The notes: a model not told the origin generated them from the sequence alone. Shown: positions 44,265-54,193, counted from the first letter of the stretch. The stretch is 64,000 bases of DNA from Veillonella dispar (GCF_900637515.1 NZ_LR134375.1:1803001-1867000), one strand, 5' to 3'. Numbers and translations: made by a program.

Positions 44265-45500
44265 ATGAAATTTGGTTTACTTGGCCGTACGTTGGGCCAT
44301 AGCTTCTCCCCTCGTATTCACAGTGCGTTAGGGAATACAAATTACGAATTATTTGAGCGCGAACCAAGCCAATTGCAAGAGTTCTTCGCTGATCCAGAAT
44401 TACAAGGCATCAACATTACAATTCCTTACAAGGTAAATGCCCTTGAAGCTTGTGATGTGGTGGATCCTCGTGCTGAACGTATCGGTTGTGTAAATACAAT
44501 GGTTCGCAAGGATGGCAAATGGCACGGCTATAATACAGACTATGATGGTTTTGTGTTTACCCTACAACATGCAGGCATCGATGTAGCTGGCAAGGAATGT
44601 ATCATTCTTGGTGATGGTGCGTCCTCTGCTACCGTTCACGTAGCCCTCGAAGATTTAGGCGCTAAAAATATCGTCCATTTATCTCGCAAAACGGCTCCAT
44701 TCTATGGTGATGCGCCAAACTATTATGAAACAGCGCAGATTATTATTAACTGCACCCCTATCGGCATGTACCCTCATAATCCAGCCAATCTCATCGATAT
44801 TACGCAGTTTTCTAAATTGGAAGGTGTTGTAGACCTCATCTACAATCCACGCCGCACGATTTTACTATTACAAGCAGAAATGATGGAAATTCCTCATTGT
44901 GATGGCTTGCCATTCCTTGTAGCTCAAGGCGTTGAGGCGGCTAACCATTTCCAAGGCCAAAGCTTTGGCACGAAAGAAATCGAGCAAATCTTGCGCGATA
45001 TGCGACGTGAAAAGGAGAATATCATCCTCATCGGCATGCCTGGTGTAGGTAAAACAACAGTAGGCAAAGCCCTTGGCGAAGAAATGGGCCGTACTTGCAT
45101 TGATGTGGATCAAGAGTTAGAAAAAGAAATCGGCGACATTTCCACCTATATTACGGAACAAGGGGAACCAGCATTCCGCGAAAAAGAAGCAGAAATGATT
45201 GCAAAACTCGGTACCCAAACAGGTCTTATTATCTCCACTGGCGGCGGCTGTGTAACAGTGCCTAAAAACTTCGCACATCTACGCCAAAACGGTCGCATCT
45301 ACCAATTAACGCAACCGGTAGAAAACCTATCTACCTCTGGTCGTGTTCTCTCAAGTGGTGGCATTGAGCGCTTACGCGAACTAGAAGCAACTCGTACACC
45401 AATGTATGAAAGCTTCGCTCAATGCATCGTAGAACATAATCGCAATGCACCAGAAACAGTAGCGGCTATCCTAGAAGACTTTGAAACAAACCTATTGTAA
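44265..45500 (+). CDS. aroE/aroK: Shikimate dehydrogenase-shikimate kinase fusion
   Basis: 411 residues. Residues 1-245 are AroE (FGLLGRTLGHSFSPRIH, NITIPYK, NTDYDGFVFTL). Residues 250-411 are AroK (ILIGMPGVGKTTVGKALGEEMG P-loop, DVDQELEKEIG and STGGGCVT). It performs two non-adjacent-looking but sequential steps: dehydroshikimate to shikimate to shikimate 3-phosphate. The ATG at 44265 has AGGAGG; a frame open further upstream lacks it. Last gene of the operon. Confidence 0.94.
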   Translation: MKFGLLGRTLGHSFSPRIHSALGNTNYELFEREPSQLQEFFADPELQGINITIPYKVNALEACDVVDPRAERIGCVNTMVRKDGKWHGYNTDYDGFVFTLQHAGIDVAGKECIILGDGASSATVHVALEDLGAKNIVHLSRKTAPFYGDAPNYYETAQIIINCTPIGMYPHNPANLIDITQFSKLEGVVDLIYNPRRTILLLQAEMMEIPHCDGLPFLVAQGVEAANHFQGQSFGTKEIEQILRDMRREKENIILIGMPGVGKTTVGKALGEEMGRTCIDVDQELEKEIGDISTYITEQGEPAFREKEAEMIAKLGTQTGLIISTGGGCVTVPKNFAHLRQNGRIYQLTQPVENLSTSGRVLSSGGIERLRELEATRTPMYESFAQCIVEHNRNAPETVAAILEDFETNLL

Positions 45501-45565
45501 GATTATTTACATCTGTATTTCTAGATAAAACTAAAACTCATATCATAACATCAATGATATAAACT

Positions 45566-45605
45566 AAAAAGCAGTAGCTATCCTAAAGATAACTACTGCT
45601 TTTTT
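45566..45605 (+). terminator. Terminator of the aromatic operon
   Basis: AAAAAGCAGTAG / CTACTGCTTTTT hairpin with inner TATC/GATA pairs, about 65 bp after the aroEK stop. Confidence 0.85.
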
Positions 45606-45762
45606 ATATGTCCTATGTATTATATATATTTGTAAAAGTTACCACTTGCAATTACAATGTAATTACAGATAAGATTAAAAAAGTTATCTACCTATTAATG
45701 TAAAATCGATACAGTATCCATATCATAGTAGTCACAATCGAAAGAACATTAGGAGAGATTTT

Positions 45763-46368
45763 ATGAAAACCGTAAACCTACAAGTCCGCATCAACGAAGA
45801 CCTAAAACAGGAAGTATCTAGCATATTAAAAACACAAGGTCTATCATATACATCTATGCTTGACGCACTATTCCGCCAAATCATCAAAGAGCGTCGCATT
45901 CCATTTGCCATTGCTTTACCGACGGCACCGATAGACAAAACACCTACACCAAGCACACTCAACAACGGCACCTACGAACAACCACAAACTACATTAAAAG
46001 CATCAGATGCTATCAGTATATATGGATCAGCAACCTCAACAGAGGTAGAAATATCCTTCGACACAATCGATAAAACAGGTGTTCTTAACATCCGCATTAA
46101 CCCAAAAGTAAAAACACTTACTACTGCAATCCTAAAAGAAATGGGATTAACTATATCTCAAACTATAACACTTGTATCTAAGCAAATACAATTCGCTAAA
46201 GATATTCCTCCGACTATACATCGTCCAGAATGGGTTGATGCGATAAATAATAACTTATGGACTGAAGAAGATTTAAACGCTAGAATCCAGACTGGACTTA
46301 ATCAGGCTGAAAATGGGCTTGGTGAACCTGCAGAAAAAGTCTTTAATGAGCTCCTTAAAGATTTATAA
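45763..46368 (+). CDS. RelB/DinJ-like antitoxin with two tandem DNA-binding repeats
   Basis: 201 residues, twice the usual antitoxin length. Two ribbon-helix-helix RelB/DinJ-like repeats: residues 4-50 (NLQVRINEDLKQEVSSILK) and 108-150 (NIRINPKVKTLTTAILKEMG). The C-terminal tail (RPEWVDAINNNLWTEEDLNARI) may bind a toxin. The next reading frame is a RelE-type toxin broken by a stop codon, so this antitoxin has lost its partner as annotated. Preceded by a ribosome site AGGAGAG. Confidence 0.78.
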   Translation: MKTVNLQVRINEDLKQEVSSILKTQGLSYTSMLDALFRQIIKERRIPFAIALPTAPIDKTPTPSTLNNGTYEQPQTTLKASDAISIYGSATSTEVEISFDTIDKTGVLNIRINPKVKTLTTAILKEMGLTISQTITLVSKQIQFAKDIPPTIHRPEWVDAINNNLWTEEDLNARIQTGLNQAENGLGEPAEKVFNELLKDL

Positions 46369-46382
46369 GTATGGAGGTTAAA

Positions 46383-46676
46383 ATGAGATATACAATAATT
46401 TTGACCCCCACAGCTAAATCTGACATAGTAAATCTCAAAATTTCATTAGCACAATAGCTTATAGATCAAAACGTTATCAGTAAAGAATTAGCGTTAATCT
46501 ATGAAAAAATATCGTCATTAACTATTTTTCCTGAACGATATCCCATTATAAATAGTGATACAAAGTACAGAAAATTATCACATAGAAAATATCTCATCCT
46601 CTATAAAATTATAAATAATTATATATATGTGTTCTATATTAGACCTTCAAAAATGAATACATTACAGGAAATATAA
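46383..46676 (+). pseudogene. RelE/ParE-type toxin interrupted by a stop codon
   Basis: 98 codons in one frame with a TAG at codon 25 (46455-46457), otherwise open to a TAA. The translated parts have the RelE/ParE pattern: MRYTIILTPTAKSDIVNLK before the stop, and SLTIFPERYPI then YRKLSHRKYLILYKI after. Starts 14 bp after the antitoxin stop behind TGGAGG. A nonsense change probably inactivated the toxin. Confidence 0.75.
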
Positions 46677-46682
46677 AACATT

Positions 46683-46711
46683 AAAAAAGTCGGCTTTAGC
46701 CGACTTTTTTT
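46683..46711. terminator. Bidirectional terminator between toxin relic and aroD
   Basis: AAAAAAGTCGGC / GCCGACTTTTTTT hairpin with a TTTA loop. It overlaps the aroD stop codon. Confidence 0.88.
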
Positions 46712-47504
46712 AATGCACTTTTACGCGTTTATGTTGTTGTTCATCGAATACACCATCTACGTCAATGGTATCAAGAATTCGTTTTAGTTCATGCACATCA
46801 ATTTGACCTGGTGCCGATGCTTTGCCAGCAGAGGCAAAGGTCATAGCATTACCAAATAGAGCGCCTGCTGCGCGCGTAACAGCGCCCAATGGTCCCATGG
46901 CCATCGTAATGATTGGATCTGATGGATATAAAGCTTTCACCTCAGCTGTCGCCTCAAGTAGTGTAAGAACATCGCCCGTTGTATGAGGCATAACAGCCAT
47001 CTTTGGCACGTCGGCCAAGAATTCTTTCATTTGAATGAGGCGATTTACAATAACCTCATGACTTGGAGTGCCATTAAAATCATGGTTACTCATGATAATT
47101 GTAATACCATGTACCTTGGCAAATTCAATCGTTTTAAGCATTCTATCTTGATCAAAGAAGAGTTCAATATCGATAGCATCTACCAATCCAGTAGGAATGA
47201 TGCGCTCTAACATTGTGAAGTAGTCTTGTGAAGAAATAGACTTTTCTCCACCTTCCCCTTTCGTGCGCCATGTAAATAATAAGGCACGACCTTTTAATTG
47301 AGGCTTAATAAGCATTAACAATTCAATAATAGCGTCAATGGAGTGGGCCCGCTCGTAATAGTCAATGCGTAGCTCCACTACATGACACGGTGTATTACAT
47401 GCAACCGCAGTGGCATCTAAAATTTCTTTCATTGTTGTGCCTACAATAGGCACACATATCTTTGTCCCCTTTTCGCCGAGTACAGCATGACCGATACGGA
47501 CCAT
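46710..47504 (-). CDS. aroD: Type I 3-dehydroquinate dehydratase
   Basis: 264 residues from the ATG with AAAGGAG. Catalytic Lys in VPKMAVMPH and general-base His in MSNHDFNGTP are kept, as in AroD of enteric bacteria. Converts 3-dehydroquinate to 3-dehydroshikimate, completing the shikimate steps of the window together with the aro operon but on the opposite strand and with its own promoter. Confidence 0.93.
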   Translation of the reverse strand: MVRIGHAVLGEKGTKICVPIVGTTMKEILDATAVACNTPCHVVELRIDYYERAHSIDAIIELLMLIKPQLKGRALLFTWRTKGEGGEKSISSQDYFTMLERIIPTGLVDAIDIELFFDQDRMLKTIEFAKVHGITIIMSNHDFNGTPSHEVIVNRLIQMKEFLADVPKMAVMPHTTGDVLTLLEATAEVKALYPSDPIITMAMGPLGAVTRAAGALFGNAMTFASAGKASAPGQIDVHELKRILDTIDVDGVFDEQQHKRVKVH

Positions 47505-47755
47505 AATAACTCCTTTCCGTCCCACAAGGTGAGACAAATGACTTACCTTAAACTAACTATATACCAATATTTTTGTAAAAGCAATCAATCAGCCTATATT
47601 GGATTGCTATTCACTAAAAATGTATGAAAGCCTGTTATTATGCACTAAAACAGTATTCTTAGATTAACGATTAGCATCAATTTTTGTTATGCCCAAAACC
47701 TTAAGACTAATAAAATATAATTATATTATATGAACCTTACAATACTAGTTATACT
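47505..47755. other. Intergenic region
   Basis: AT-rich, no gene; contains the aroD leader side and no clear promoter or repeat. The MFS terminator starts at 47756. Confidence 0.5.
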
Positions 47756-47806
47756 AAAAAAGATACCTTGCTCAACTACTGTAATAGTTAAGTAAGGTAT
47801 CTTTTT
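47756..47806 (-). terminator. Terminator of the MFS gene
   Basis: Arms AAAAAAGATACCTT and AAGGTATCTTTTT closing an AT-rich inner loop with TTAACTA-type complement. It lies just after the MFS stop codon. Confidence 0.8.
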
Positions 47807-47810
47807 AATG

Positions 47811-49043
47811 TTAATCATGTTGCACGGATAGTTTTCGAGATTGGAAGCCCATATATAGTAATAGCAAGCCGGTAATACTAAATACATAGGATATACCAAC
47901 ATAAGTAGATACAATACTAGCAAATACAGGGCCTACCATAGAACCAAATTGTTGAGCTGTTGTTGTCATACCAAACATGCGACCTCTAAAGCTTGGATCT
48001 GTATTGAGTGTTACAGCTGCACTCAAGGATGGATTAATGCCTACAATACAAGAGCCTATTAAGACTTGTAAAATACCAAACCACCAAATGCCCACTGGCA
48101 AGCTTTGAAGTAAGAGGACGATACCACTCCCCATCATACAGTAGGATATGGTCTTAAAGTAGCCACGGCGTTCACCAAGGCGAACCCATAGATTTGTCGT
48201 CAAGGATCCTGCTAAGCCGCCGATACTAAGGATTGTACCAGAGATCATAGCCGCCCCTTCCATGGTACCTTGCATATCCCCGACATAGAGGGCCAAGATA
48301 GGTTGCAACATCATGATAGCACATTGCATAAAGAAGAAAATCCAAAGCAATCGTACTAATACTGGCTGTTGTTGAACAGCTTTAAAGTCTTCACGTAGCG
48401 ATGTAGATTTAGTAGGTTGAGCCGGCTGTTCCTTTCCATCAGCACCTTTAGCATGTAATTTTGGTTCTTTCACAAAGAACAATACGGCCAATGTCGCAAT
48501 AAATACAGCGATACCAGATACATAAAACACAGGGCGCATGCCTACTACACTTTCAACGGCGCCACCTAAAAATGGACCGATGACATTACCCAAGATAAGT
48601 CCCGTTTGGAAGATGCCTAGAGCTCGACCAACCTGTTTCTCATCAACACTGAGGGATACCATGGTCATCGCCGCTGGATAGAACCCATTGGCAAAACCAA
48701 CGAGCGCACGCCCCATGAGTAGTTGATATTGGTCTGTAACTAAACCAATTAATACATAACAGATGGCAATGGCAAAGCCGGCGCGCAAAGCCATCCGTTT
48801 TTTACCTTTATTATCCGCAATCTTCCCCCATATAGGAGCCATGATGCCGGCGATGAGGAAGGTAATACCGAAAACGAGGCCTGACCAAAGTGCTACATCA
48901 GCCTTTGGCACTCCTAACTCTAAAAGGTAGATAGGCAAAAACGGAATGATCATGGTGTAACATATAGCCAGTACCGTCATGGCAGCTGTAATAATCCATA
49001 CATTGCGCATACCACCACGAGCATCATATGCAGTTGTGCTCAT
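47811..49043 (-). CDS. MFS transporter, probable efflux pump
   Basis: 410 residues, 12 membrane helices predicted. MFS signature between TM2 and TM3: GKIADNKGKKRMALRAG; DHA1-type motif C in TM5 region: GIFQTGLILGNVIGPFLGG. Proline-rich cytoplasmic loop near residues 200-215. Similar to TetA/Bmr-type drug exporters; substrate unknown. Start behind AGGAGGC. Upstream is the rrf2 gene on the same strand, 93 bp away. Confidence 0.85.
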   Translation of the reverse strand: MSTTAYDARGGMRNVWIITAAMTVLAICYTMIIPFLPIYLLELGVPKADVALWSGLVFGITFLIAGIMAPIWGKIADNKGKKRMALRAGFAIAICYVLIGLVTDQYQLLMGRALVGFANGFYPAAMTMVSLSVDEKQVGRALGIFQTGLILGNVIGPFLGGAVESVVGMRPVFYVSGIAVFIATLAVLFFVKEPKLHAKGADGKEQPAQPTKSTSLREDFKAVQQQPVLVRLLWIFFFMQCAIMMLQPILALYVGDMQGTMEGAAMISGTILSIGGLAGSLTTNLWVRLGERRGYFKTISYCMMGSGIVLLLQSLPVGIWWFGILQVLIGSCIVGINPSLSAAVTLNTDPSFRGRMFGMTTTAQQFGSMVGPVFASIVSTYVGISYVFSITGLLLLYMGFQSRKLSVQHD

Positions 49044-49136
49044 CCTTTGCCTCCTTTCATATATAAAAGTATATATAGTAATATACTTTTATATTCTATA
49101 TAAATAAGAGCCGCATATAAAACGCGACTCTCTCAT

Positions 49137-49556
49137 TTATTCCGTTGGAAATTTGTGATCCATTACATCCTGTAAGGATACGCGTTCCATAACGTGACGG
49201 AATTCATCTTGCAAGTACTGCCACAAGGGAGCAGTCAAGCAATCATTAAACATAGGACATGGCTCAACATCATCTTCTAAACAAGATACGAGAGCAATGG
49301 AGTCCTCTGCAGCATATAAAATTTCATATACATTGTATTCAGCAGGCGATTTCACCAAGCGATATCCACCGTATTTACCACGGCCACTTTTAACGAGGCC
49401 AGCGGAGGATAAGCGAGATACAATCCCCTCTAAGTATTTATCGGAAAATCCTTGGCGTTCAGCAATTTCACGAATGGGTACATTTTTTTCTACCCCGTGT
49501 TCTGCAATATCCGCCAATATCCGTAGGGCATAACGCCCTTTAGTAGATATTTTCAT
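49137..49556 (-). CDS. Rrf2/IscR-family transcriptional regulator
   Basis: 139 residues. N-terminal winged helix (MKISTKGRYALRILADIAEHG, then IREIAERQGFSDKYLEGIVSRL) and a C-terminal Cys triad (CLEDDVEPCPMFNDC) able to hold an Fe-S cluster as in IscR/CymR relatives. Targets not known; the MFS exporter downstream is a candidate. Confidence 0.88.
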   Translation of the reverse strand: MKISTKGRYALRILADIAEHGVEKNVPIREIAERQGFSDKYLEGIVSRLSSAGLVKSGRGKYGGYRLVKSPAEYNVYEILYAAEDSIALVSCLEDDVEPCPMFNDCLTAPLWQYLQDEFRHVMERVSLQDVMDHKFPTE

Positions 49557-49703
49557 AAGTTAACCTCTAAATCATTCATAATATATTTATAGTATATCAT
49601 AAATTCATACAAAAAATGGTGGGAAATATGGTACACTATACATATATCGAAATATTTTCATTCAGATATAATTTTTAATTTCATATCGGGAGGGTGTTAT
49701 CTA

Positions 49704-51071
49704 ATGTTAGATAAACTATTTCAACTCAGTGAGCGCGGTACCACTGTTAAAACCGAAATTTTAGCAGGTATTACTACGTTTATCACGATGGCGTACATCC
49801 TATTCTTAGCGCCTAACATTCTTAGTCTTGCAGGGATGGATAAAGACGCAGTCCTCATCGCTACAGCCTTAGGTGGTGGCCTTGTAACGATTGCTATGGG
49901 TTTATTCGTAAACTATCCTATCGCCCTCGCTCCAGGGGTTGGCCTCTTAGCCTTTTACTCCTTTACCGTAGTTCTCGGTATGGGTGTGTCCTGGCAAACA
50001 GCATTGGGTGCTGTATTTATCTCCGGTCTCGTATTCCTCGTATTAACACTTACGTCGATACGCCAAATGATCGTTGAAGGCATCCCAGCCTCTATGAAGG
50101 TTGCCATTACTGTTGGTATCGGCCTCTTCATCGCTATCATCGGCTTAAAATTATCCGGCTTGATGGCAATCTCTATTAGTTTGTCTCCAAACTCTTTAGG
50201 CCAAGTTGTACAAACACATGGTAATTTAGTACCTCCAGCATCCGAAGCACTCTTGACGCTCGGTAATTTGCACAATGGCGAAACATTGTTGGCTCTATTC
50301 TCCCTCATCTTTACAGCACTATTGATGGCTCGTAAAATTCAAGGGTCTCTCTTGATTGGTGTGGTAGTAACAACAATTGTATCCTATGCTACAGGCCTTT
50401 CTACAATGCCTGAGAACTTCACTGTATTAGCAGTGCCTGATTTCTCTAAGGCAGCATTCCTTCAATTAGATATTCCTGGTGCGCTCCACATGGGCTTAAT
50501 CACGATTATCTTCTCCTTCACCTTCGTAGAATTGTTCGACTCCATGGGTACTTTGATTGGTACTGCTACAGAGGCGAAAATTGCAGATCCTAAATCTGGT
50601 AAATTCCCAGGTCTTGGTAAAGCCATGACTGTCGATGCTATCGGCGTTAGTACTGGCGCATTGCTCGGTACTTCTACGATTACTGCTTTCGTTGAAAGTG
50701 CGGCAGGTGTAGGTGCTGGTGGCCGTACAGGCTTAACAGCGGTTACAACAGGCGTATTATTCTTAATCTGCTTGTTCTTGGCTCCAATCGTATCCTTGGT
50801 GCCAAATGCAGCCACATCTCCTGTTCTTATCATCGTTGGTGCCCTTATGTTAGGTGCAATCCGCAACATTGACTTCGATGATTGGACAGAAGGCTTCCCT
50901 GCATTCCTCGTTATCGTTTTGATGCCATTCACATACAGCATCGCTAACGGTATCTCTGCAGGTCTTATTGCATATCCTCTACTCAAAATTATTGCAGGCC
51001 GTGCAAAAGAAGTTAACTGGATTATGTACGTATTGGCGGTACTCGTTATCATCCGCTACGTATTCTTCTAA
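49704..51071 (+). CDS. NCS2-family purine permease (AzgA/PbuG type)
   Basis: 455 residues, many membrane helices. Family motifs: GITTFITMAYILFLAPNIL at the N-terminus, SFTFVELFDSMGTLIG, and VESAAGVGAGGRTGLTAVTTG. Resembles guanine/hypoxanthine importers. No purine riboswitch features are seen in the 150-bp leader. Start behind GGGAGGGTG. Confidence 0.88.
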   Translation: MLDKLFQLSERGTTVKTEILAGITTFITMAYILFLAPNILSLAGMDKDAVLIATALGGGLVTIAMGLFVNYPIALAPGVGLLAFYSFTVVLGMGVSWQTALGAVFISGLVFLVLTLTSIRQMIVEGIPASMKVAITVGIGLFIAIIGLKLSGLMAISISLSPNSLGQVVQTHGNLVPPASEALLTLGNLHNGETLLALFSLIFTALLMARKIQGSLLIGVVVTTIVSYATGLSTMPENFTVLAVPDFSKAAFLQLDIPGALHMGLITIIFSFTFVELFDSMGTLIGTATEAKIADPKSGKFPGLGKAMTVDAIGVSTGALLGTSTITAFVESAAGVGAGGRTGLTAVTTGVLFLICLFLAPIVSLVPNAATSPVLIIVGALMLGAIRNIDFDDWTEGFPAFLVIVLMPFTYSIANGISAGLIAYPLLKIIAGRAKEVNWIMYVLAVLVIIRYVFF

Positions 51072-51080
51072 TTAATAACC

Positions 51081-51136
51081 AAAAGAACCTATCTCTAAAG
51101 ATATTAGTAAAATATCTAAGAGATAGGTTCTTTTTA
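51081..51136. terminator. Bidirectional terminator after the purine permease
   Basis: Arms AAAAGAACCTATCTCT and AGAGATAGGTTCTTTT close an inner AGATATT/AATATCT stem. It serves the permease and the convergent secreted-protein genes. Confidence 0.88.
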
Positions 51137-51227
51137 TTATGTACTTTTTTATGTACAGTTTTATACTAAACACTAATACCGTATACCATCGGTAAATCAT
51201 GCTCTAAAATCTTATTACAATTCAGTA

Positions 51228-52553
51228 CTAACGAATTGTTTTTACACCGATTAAATCTGTACGACTTGGATCGATATCTTTTAACGGAACTACATGATCT
51301 CTATAAAAGTCTGCTTCAGATGCTTTCACAGGCACTTGGAAGAACAAGAAATACGCCATATTATCCTTGTACCACGTAACACTACGTACTAAGCCCTTAT
51401 CTACATCCCCTGTATAGTCAACATCACCTAATGGCGTAGAGTCAGTCCACTGTACGTCATGGTACTCCATTGGAATATATTCTTCAGGCCATACAGTATC
51501 CATAGAGTAGCTCATGCGGAAGACCATAGTATGAGTTACCCAACGGCCACTGCGCTCTTGATATTCTTGACCTTGCTTCCAATATACAGTTTCTAATACA
51601 TCATTGTCATAAAAATGTGTAGCATAGTATGTATAACCAAGCGGTAAATAACTTGGTACAGATACGTCATAGGACACCTTATGAGATGCATCAATTACAC
51701 CACTTGGTAAGCCCTTGGATTTACTGGTAAGTATAGGCCATACGGAATTCGTATGTGTACGCAATGGCAACCCAATCGATTCATAAGGAGGCCATTCAGG
51801 CTCATCATTTAGTTTAACCTTTTTCGCATCGTTTTCTTCAACATGTTGCTTATCATTGCGATCACCACGTAACCTAGTATCATCAGCGGCTACATTATTT
51901 AAAGGGCCTACAGAATCTACAATTTTGCTTACAAAGTTTTGGTTTCTTGAAGAAGCAAAGTAGAGCATATACACTTTATTATCTTTTTCCCAGTAAGCAA
52001 TCTGAATAGCGTCTTTACTAGAACCTAACGTATGTACAGAGATTCCATCAGGGGTAGTAAAGCTAACTACATCCTTAGCATTGTAATTTGTCTTTTCTAA
52101 TATAGGCTTTACTACGGTATCGATAGCCCAACCCATGCGATATACAATATCTGTATTAGAGAAGGTTAATTTCGGACCATATTCTCCATCATGGCCTGTT
52201 TCTGTATAAACAATTTCTAATACATCATGGTCCTTGGCCTTTACATCGCGTACTGCATAGTCTTTAGGCATATAAGACGGAACTTGTATAGGATAGCCAA
52301 ATTCCTGCGCAGCACTTTCAATATTAGTTTTAACTAAATCATTATCACCAACTTGATCATACCAACGATAGCGATCAGCGAGTTTTTCATTATCATCGAT
52401 GAGCTTTTTATTATCTACATCTCGTTCAACAGGAACCGTATTACCATTTTTATCGATTAACGGATATGTGGCACTAACTGGCTGTACACCAAACGTAGTG
52501 ACTGCTGCAGCCATCGTGGCACATAACACAGCAGATGTTATTATTTTCTTCAT
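51228..52553 (-). CDS. Secreted protein with two DUF4367-like domains
   Basis: 441 residues. Signal peptide residues 1-28 (SAVLCATMAAAVTTFGVQPVSA). Two similar domains follow: PSYMPKDYAVRDVKA near residue 95 and PSYLPLGYTYYATHF near 325, each ending with a (V/M)YF hydrophobic strand and SITW- or TYWxK-type residues. They resemble DUF4367 domains of Firmicute surface proteins. The protein 67 bp upstream (52620-53285) is a single-domain relative. Function unknown. Confidence 0.72.
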   Translation of the reverse strand: MKKIITSAVLCATMAAAVTTFGVQPVSATYPLIDKNGNTVPVERDVDNKKLIDDNEKLADRYRWYDQVGDNDLVKTNIESAAQEFGYPIQVPSYMPKDYAVRDVKAKDHDVLEIVYTETGHDGEYGPKLTFSNTDIVYRMGWAIDTVVKPILEKTNYNAKDVVSFTTPDGISVHTLGSSKDAIQIAYWEKDNKVYMLYFASSRNQNFVSKIVDSVGPLNNVAADDTRLRGDRNDKQHVEENDAKKVKLNDEPEWPPYESIGLPLRTHTNSVWPILTSKSKGLPSGVIDASHKVSYDVSVPSYLPLGYTYYATHFYDNDVLETVYWKQGQEYQERSGRWVTHTMVFRMSYSMDTVWPEEYIPMEYHDVQWTDSTPLGDVDYTGDVDKGLVRSVTWYKDNMAYFLFFQVPVKASEADFYRDHVVPLKDIDPSRTDLIGVKTIR

Positions 52554-52619
52554 ATTCTCTCCTCTTTGAGCGGTTACATACGTTACCGCTTTGTTCCAAA
52601 TAAATTGCTACGTGAGCAT

Positions 52620-53285
52620 CTATATTCTCACAGGCTCCACATGTTCCTTATAGAATTCAGCATCAACTGCTTTCACAGATTCTAAGAACAATAAGGAGTA
52701 TGCCATACCGTCCTTTGTCCACGTAATGCTACGGATTAGTTGTGCTGCTGGATCACCAGTGTAAAAGACTTCGCCAGATTCACCTTGTTCAGACCATTCA
52801 AAATCCTTATACTCACCGGGAATATACGGTACATCTTTTACATCGTTCACGGAATAGCCCATTCTATAAACGAAAATACTACCAGAGTTTCTCTTCCCAA
52901 CTCGATATGGTTGGGAATTTTTTATAAAATATACAACCTCTAATACATCATTTTTGTCTTGACGTACTGTATAAATTTCATAGCCATAAGGGATATAACT
53001 AGGGGCCTTAACCTCATATGGAAGCTTCTTCGCTGCCTCTTTTAGGTTTCCCTTAAAAGTATGCGCCTTTTTTGTATTCTCTATAGGCCAATCATGAAAG
53101 TGCCACTGTAAACCATCCATTCTAGGCTCGACATTTTTAAAATTATGTCCTAACTTAAGCGTTTTTGTAGATACAGAATTATCTGTAGATATAGCAGTGT
53201 CTACAGTATCTGCTGTTACACTTCCTACAGATAGTAACCCAACAGCTATAGTAGCTAAGATGGACTTATATATTGTTTTGCTCAT
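52620..53285 (-). CDS. Secreted protein with one DUF4367-like domain
   Basis: 221 residues. Signal peptide residues 1-25 (ILATIAVGLLSVGSVTA). One domain from APSYIPYGYEIYTVRQD to the C-terminus HVEPVRI, similar in order to the second domain of the adjacent 441-residue protein (RSITWTKDGMAYSLLFLESV against RSVTWYKDNMAYFLFFQVPV). Probable local gene duplication; likely co-transcribed with it. Confidence 0.72.
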   Translation of the reverse strand: MSKTIYKSILATIAVGLLSVGSVTADTVDTAISTDNSVSTKTLKLGHNFKNVEPRMDGLQWHFHDWPIENTKKAHTFKGNLKEAAKKLPYEVKAPSYIPYGYEIYTVRQDKNDVLEVVYFIKNSQPYRVGKRNSGSIFVYRMGYSVNDVKDVPYIPGEYKDFEWSEQGESGEVFYTGDPAAQLIRSITWTKDGMAYSLLFLESVKAVDAEFYKEHVEPVRI

Positions 53286-53468
53286 ACTCTCTCCTTGTAT
53301 AAAAATTTATAATATACTTCACACATATAATGATATATTTTCTTATTTATATCAAAAACATAACTCCGATTCTGTTGCCCTAGCTACTTCATAAAACTTT
53401 TATTTTTCCTACGGTGAAAGTCTAGTTATTAACTAATAACAGCCTTAATACTTACTAGTTCGACACAT

Positions 53469-53519
53469 AAAAAAACATCCTACTGAGCGCTATATCTTAA
53501 AAGAACTCAATAGGATGTT
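53469..53519 (-). terminator. Terminator of the Nim-like gene
   Basis: Arms ACATCCTACTGAG and CTCAATAGGATGT around an AT-rich loop, ending in a run of seven T on the minus strand, next to the stop codon at 53526. Confidence 0.8.
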
Positions 53520-53525
53520 GTATCA

Positions 53526-54038
53526 TTATTTAGTTAATGGAGGCATAATAATATCTTGTTCAAGTTGTCTTCGTCTTTTTGCAGTATAGTCCACCACTTT
53601 AATTTGAACGACGCCCACAGAGTTTACCATGGCTTCTGTAAAAGCAAATTTACGATTTGTTTGATGGTCCATCAAAACTTGTAATCCATGAACCTTTTCA
53701 TCAATACTCTCTAAATAAGTCACCGTCCCTCGTCCCATAACACTGGAATAAACTGAACTATATTTACAAGGAATATCTCCACCTGAAACAAGGGCCTCAT
53801 CACTGCCATCAATTTCGATAAATACATGAGGATTTGCTTTAATCAAGTCAAACTTCTTTCCCTCATGATTGCCATGTACATAGATATAAAGCACCTCATC
53901 TATAAATTCGTATCCAAAATGTAGGGGTACTACATAAGGGTAATCACCATCCATCATACCTAGGTGAATGATACGAGTACTATTTAAAATACTTTTAATT
54001 TCATCTATATCTGTAACCTTACGATCTTGTCGTCTCAT
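53526..54038 (-). CDS. Pyridoxamine 5'-phosphate oxidase-family flavoprotein (Nim-like)
   Basis: 170 residues. FMN-binding split-barrel features: IHLGMMDGDYPYVVPLHFGYE and YVHGNHEGKKFDLIKANPHVFIE. Some relatives (NimA) reduce nitroimidazoles, but the family is broad, so no drug-resistance claim is made. Single-gene unit with its own terminator. Confidence 0.82.
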   Translation of the reverse strand: MRRQDRKVTDIDEIKSILNSTRIIHLGMMDGDYPYVVPLHFGYEFIDEVLYIYVHGNHEGKKFDLIKANPHVFIEIDGSDEALVSGGDIPCKYSSVYSSVMGRGTVTYLESIDEKVHGLQVLMDHQTNRKFAFTEAMVNSVGVVQIKVVDYTAKRRRQLEQDIIMPPLTK

Positions 54039-54193
54039 ATAGCCTCCACGAGTTTACGTATAAGATAATCTACGTATCATTATAGCAAACTTTTTATACC
54101 TTGTATGATAGAATGCTTTTTGCATGAATAAGCACTCTTTTATTCGTATATTAATAACACTGTTTTTAATATTTGTCTACTGTATAAATACAT

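Noticed and set aside
46383-46676. TAG in the RelE-type frame as a recoded codon
   Set aside because: No evidence of recoding; a simple nonsense change is sufficient.
49557-49703. Purine riboswitch before the purine permease
   Set aside because: The conserved loop sequences and P1 stem are absent.
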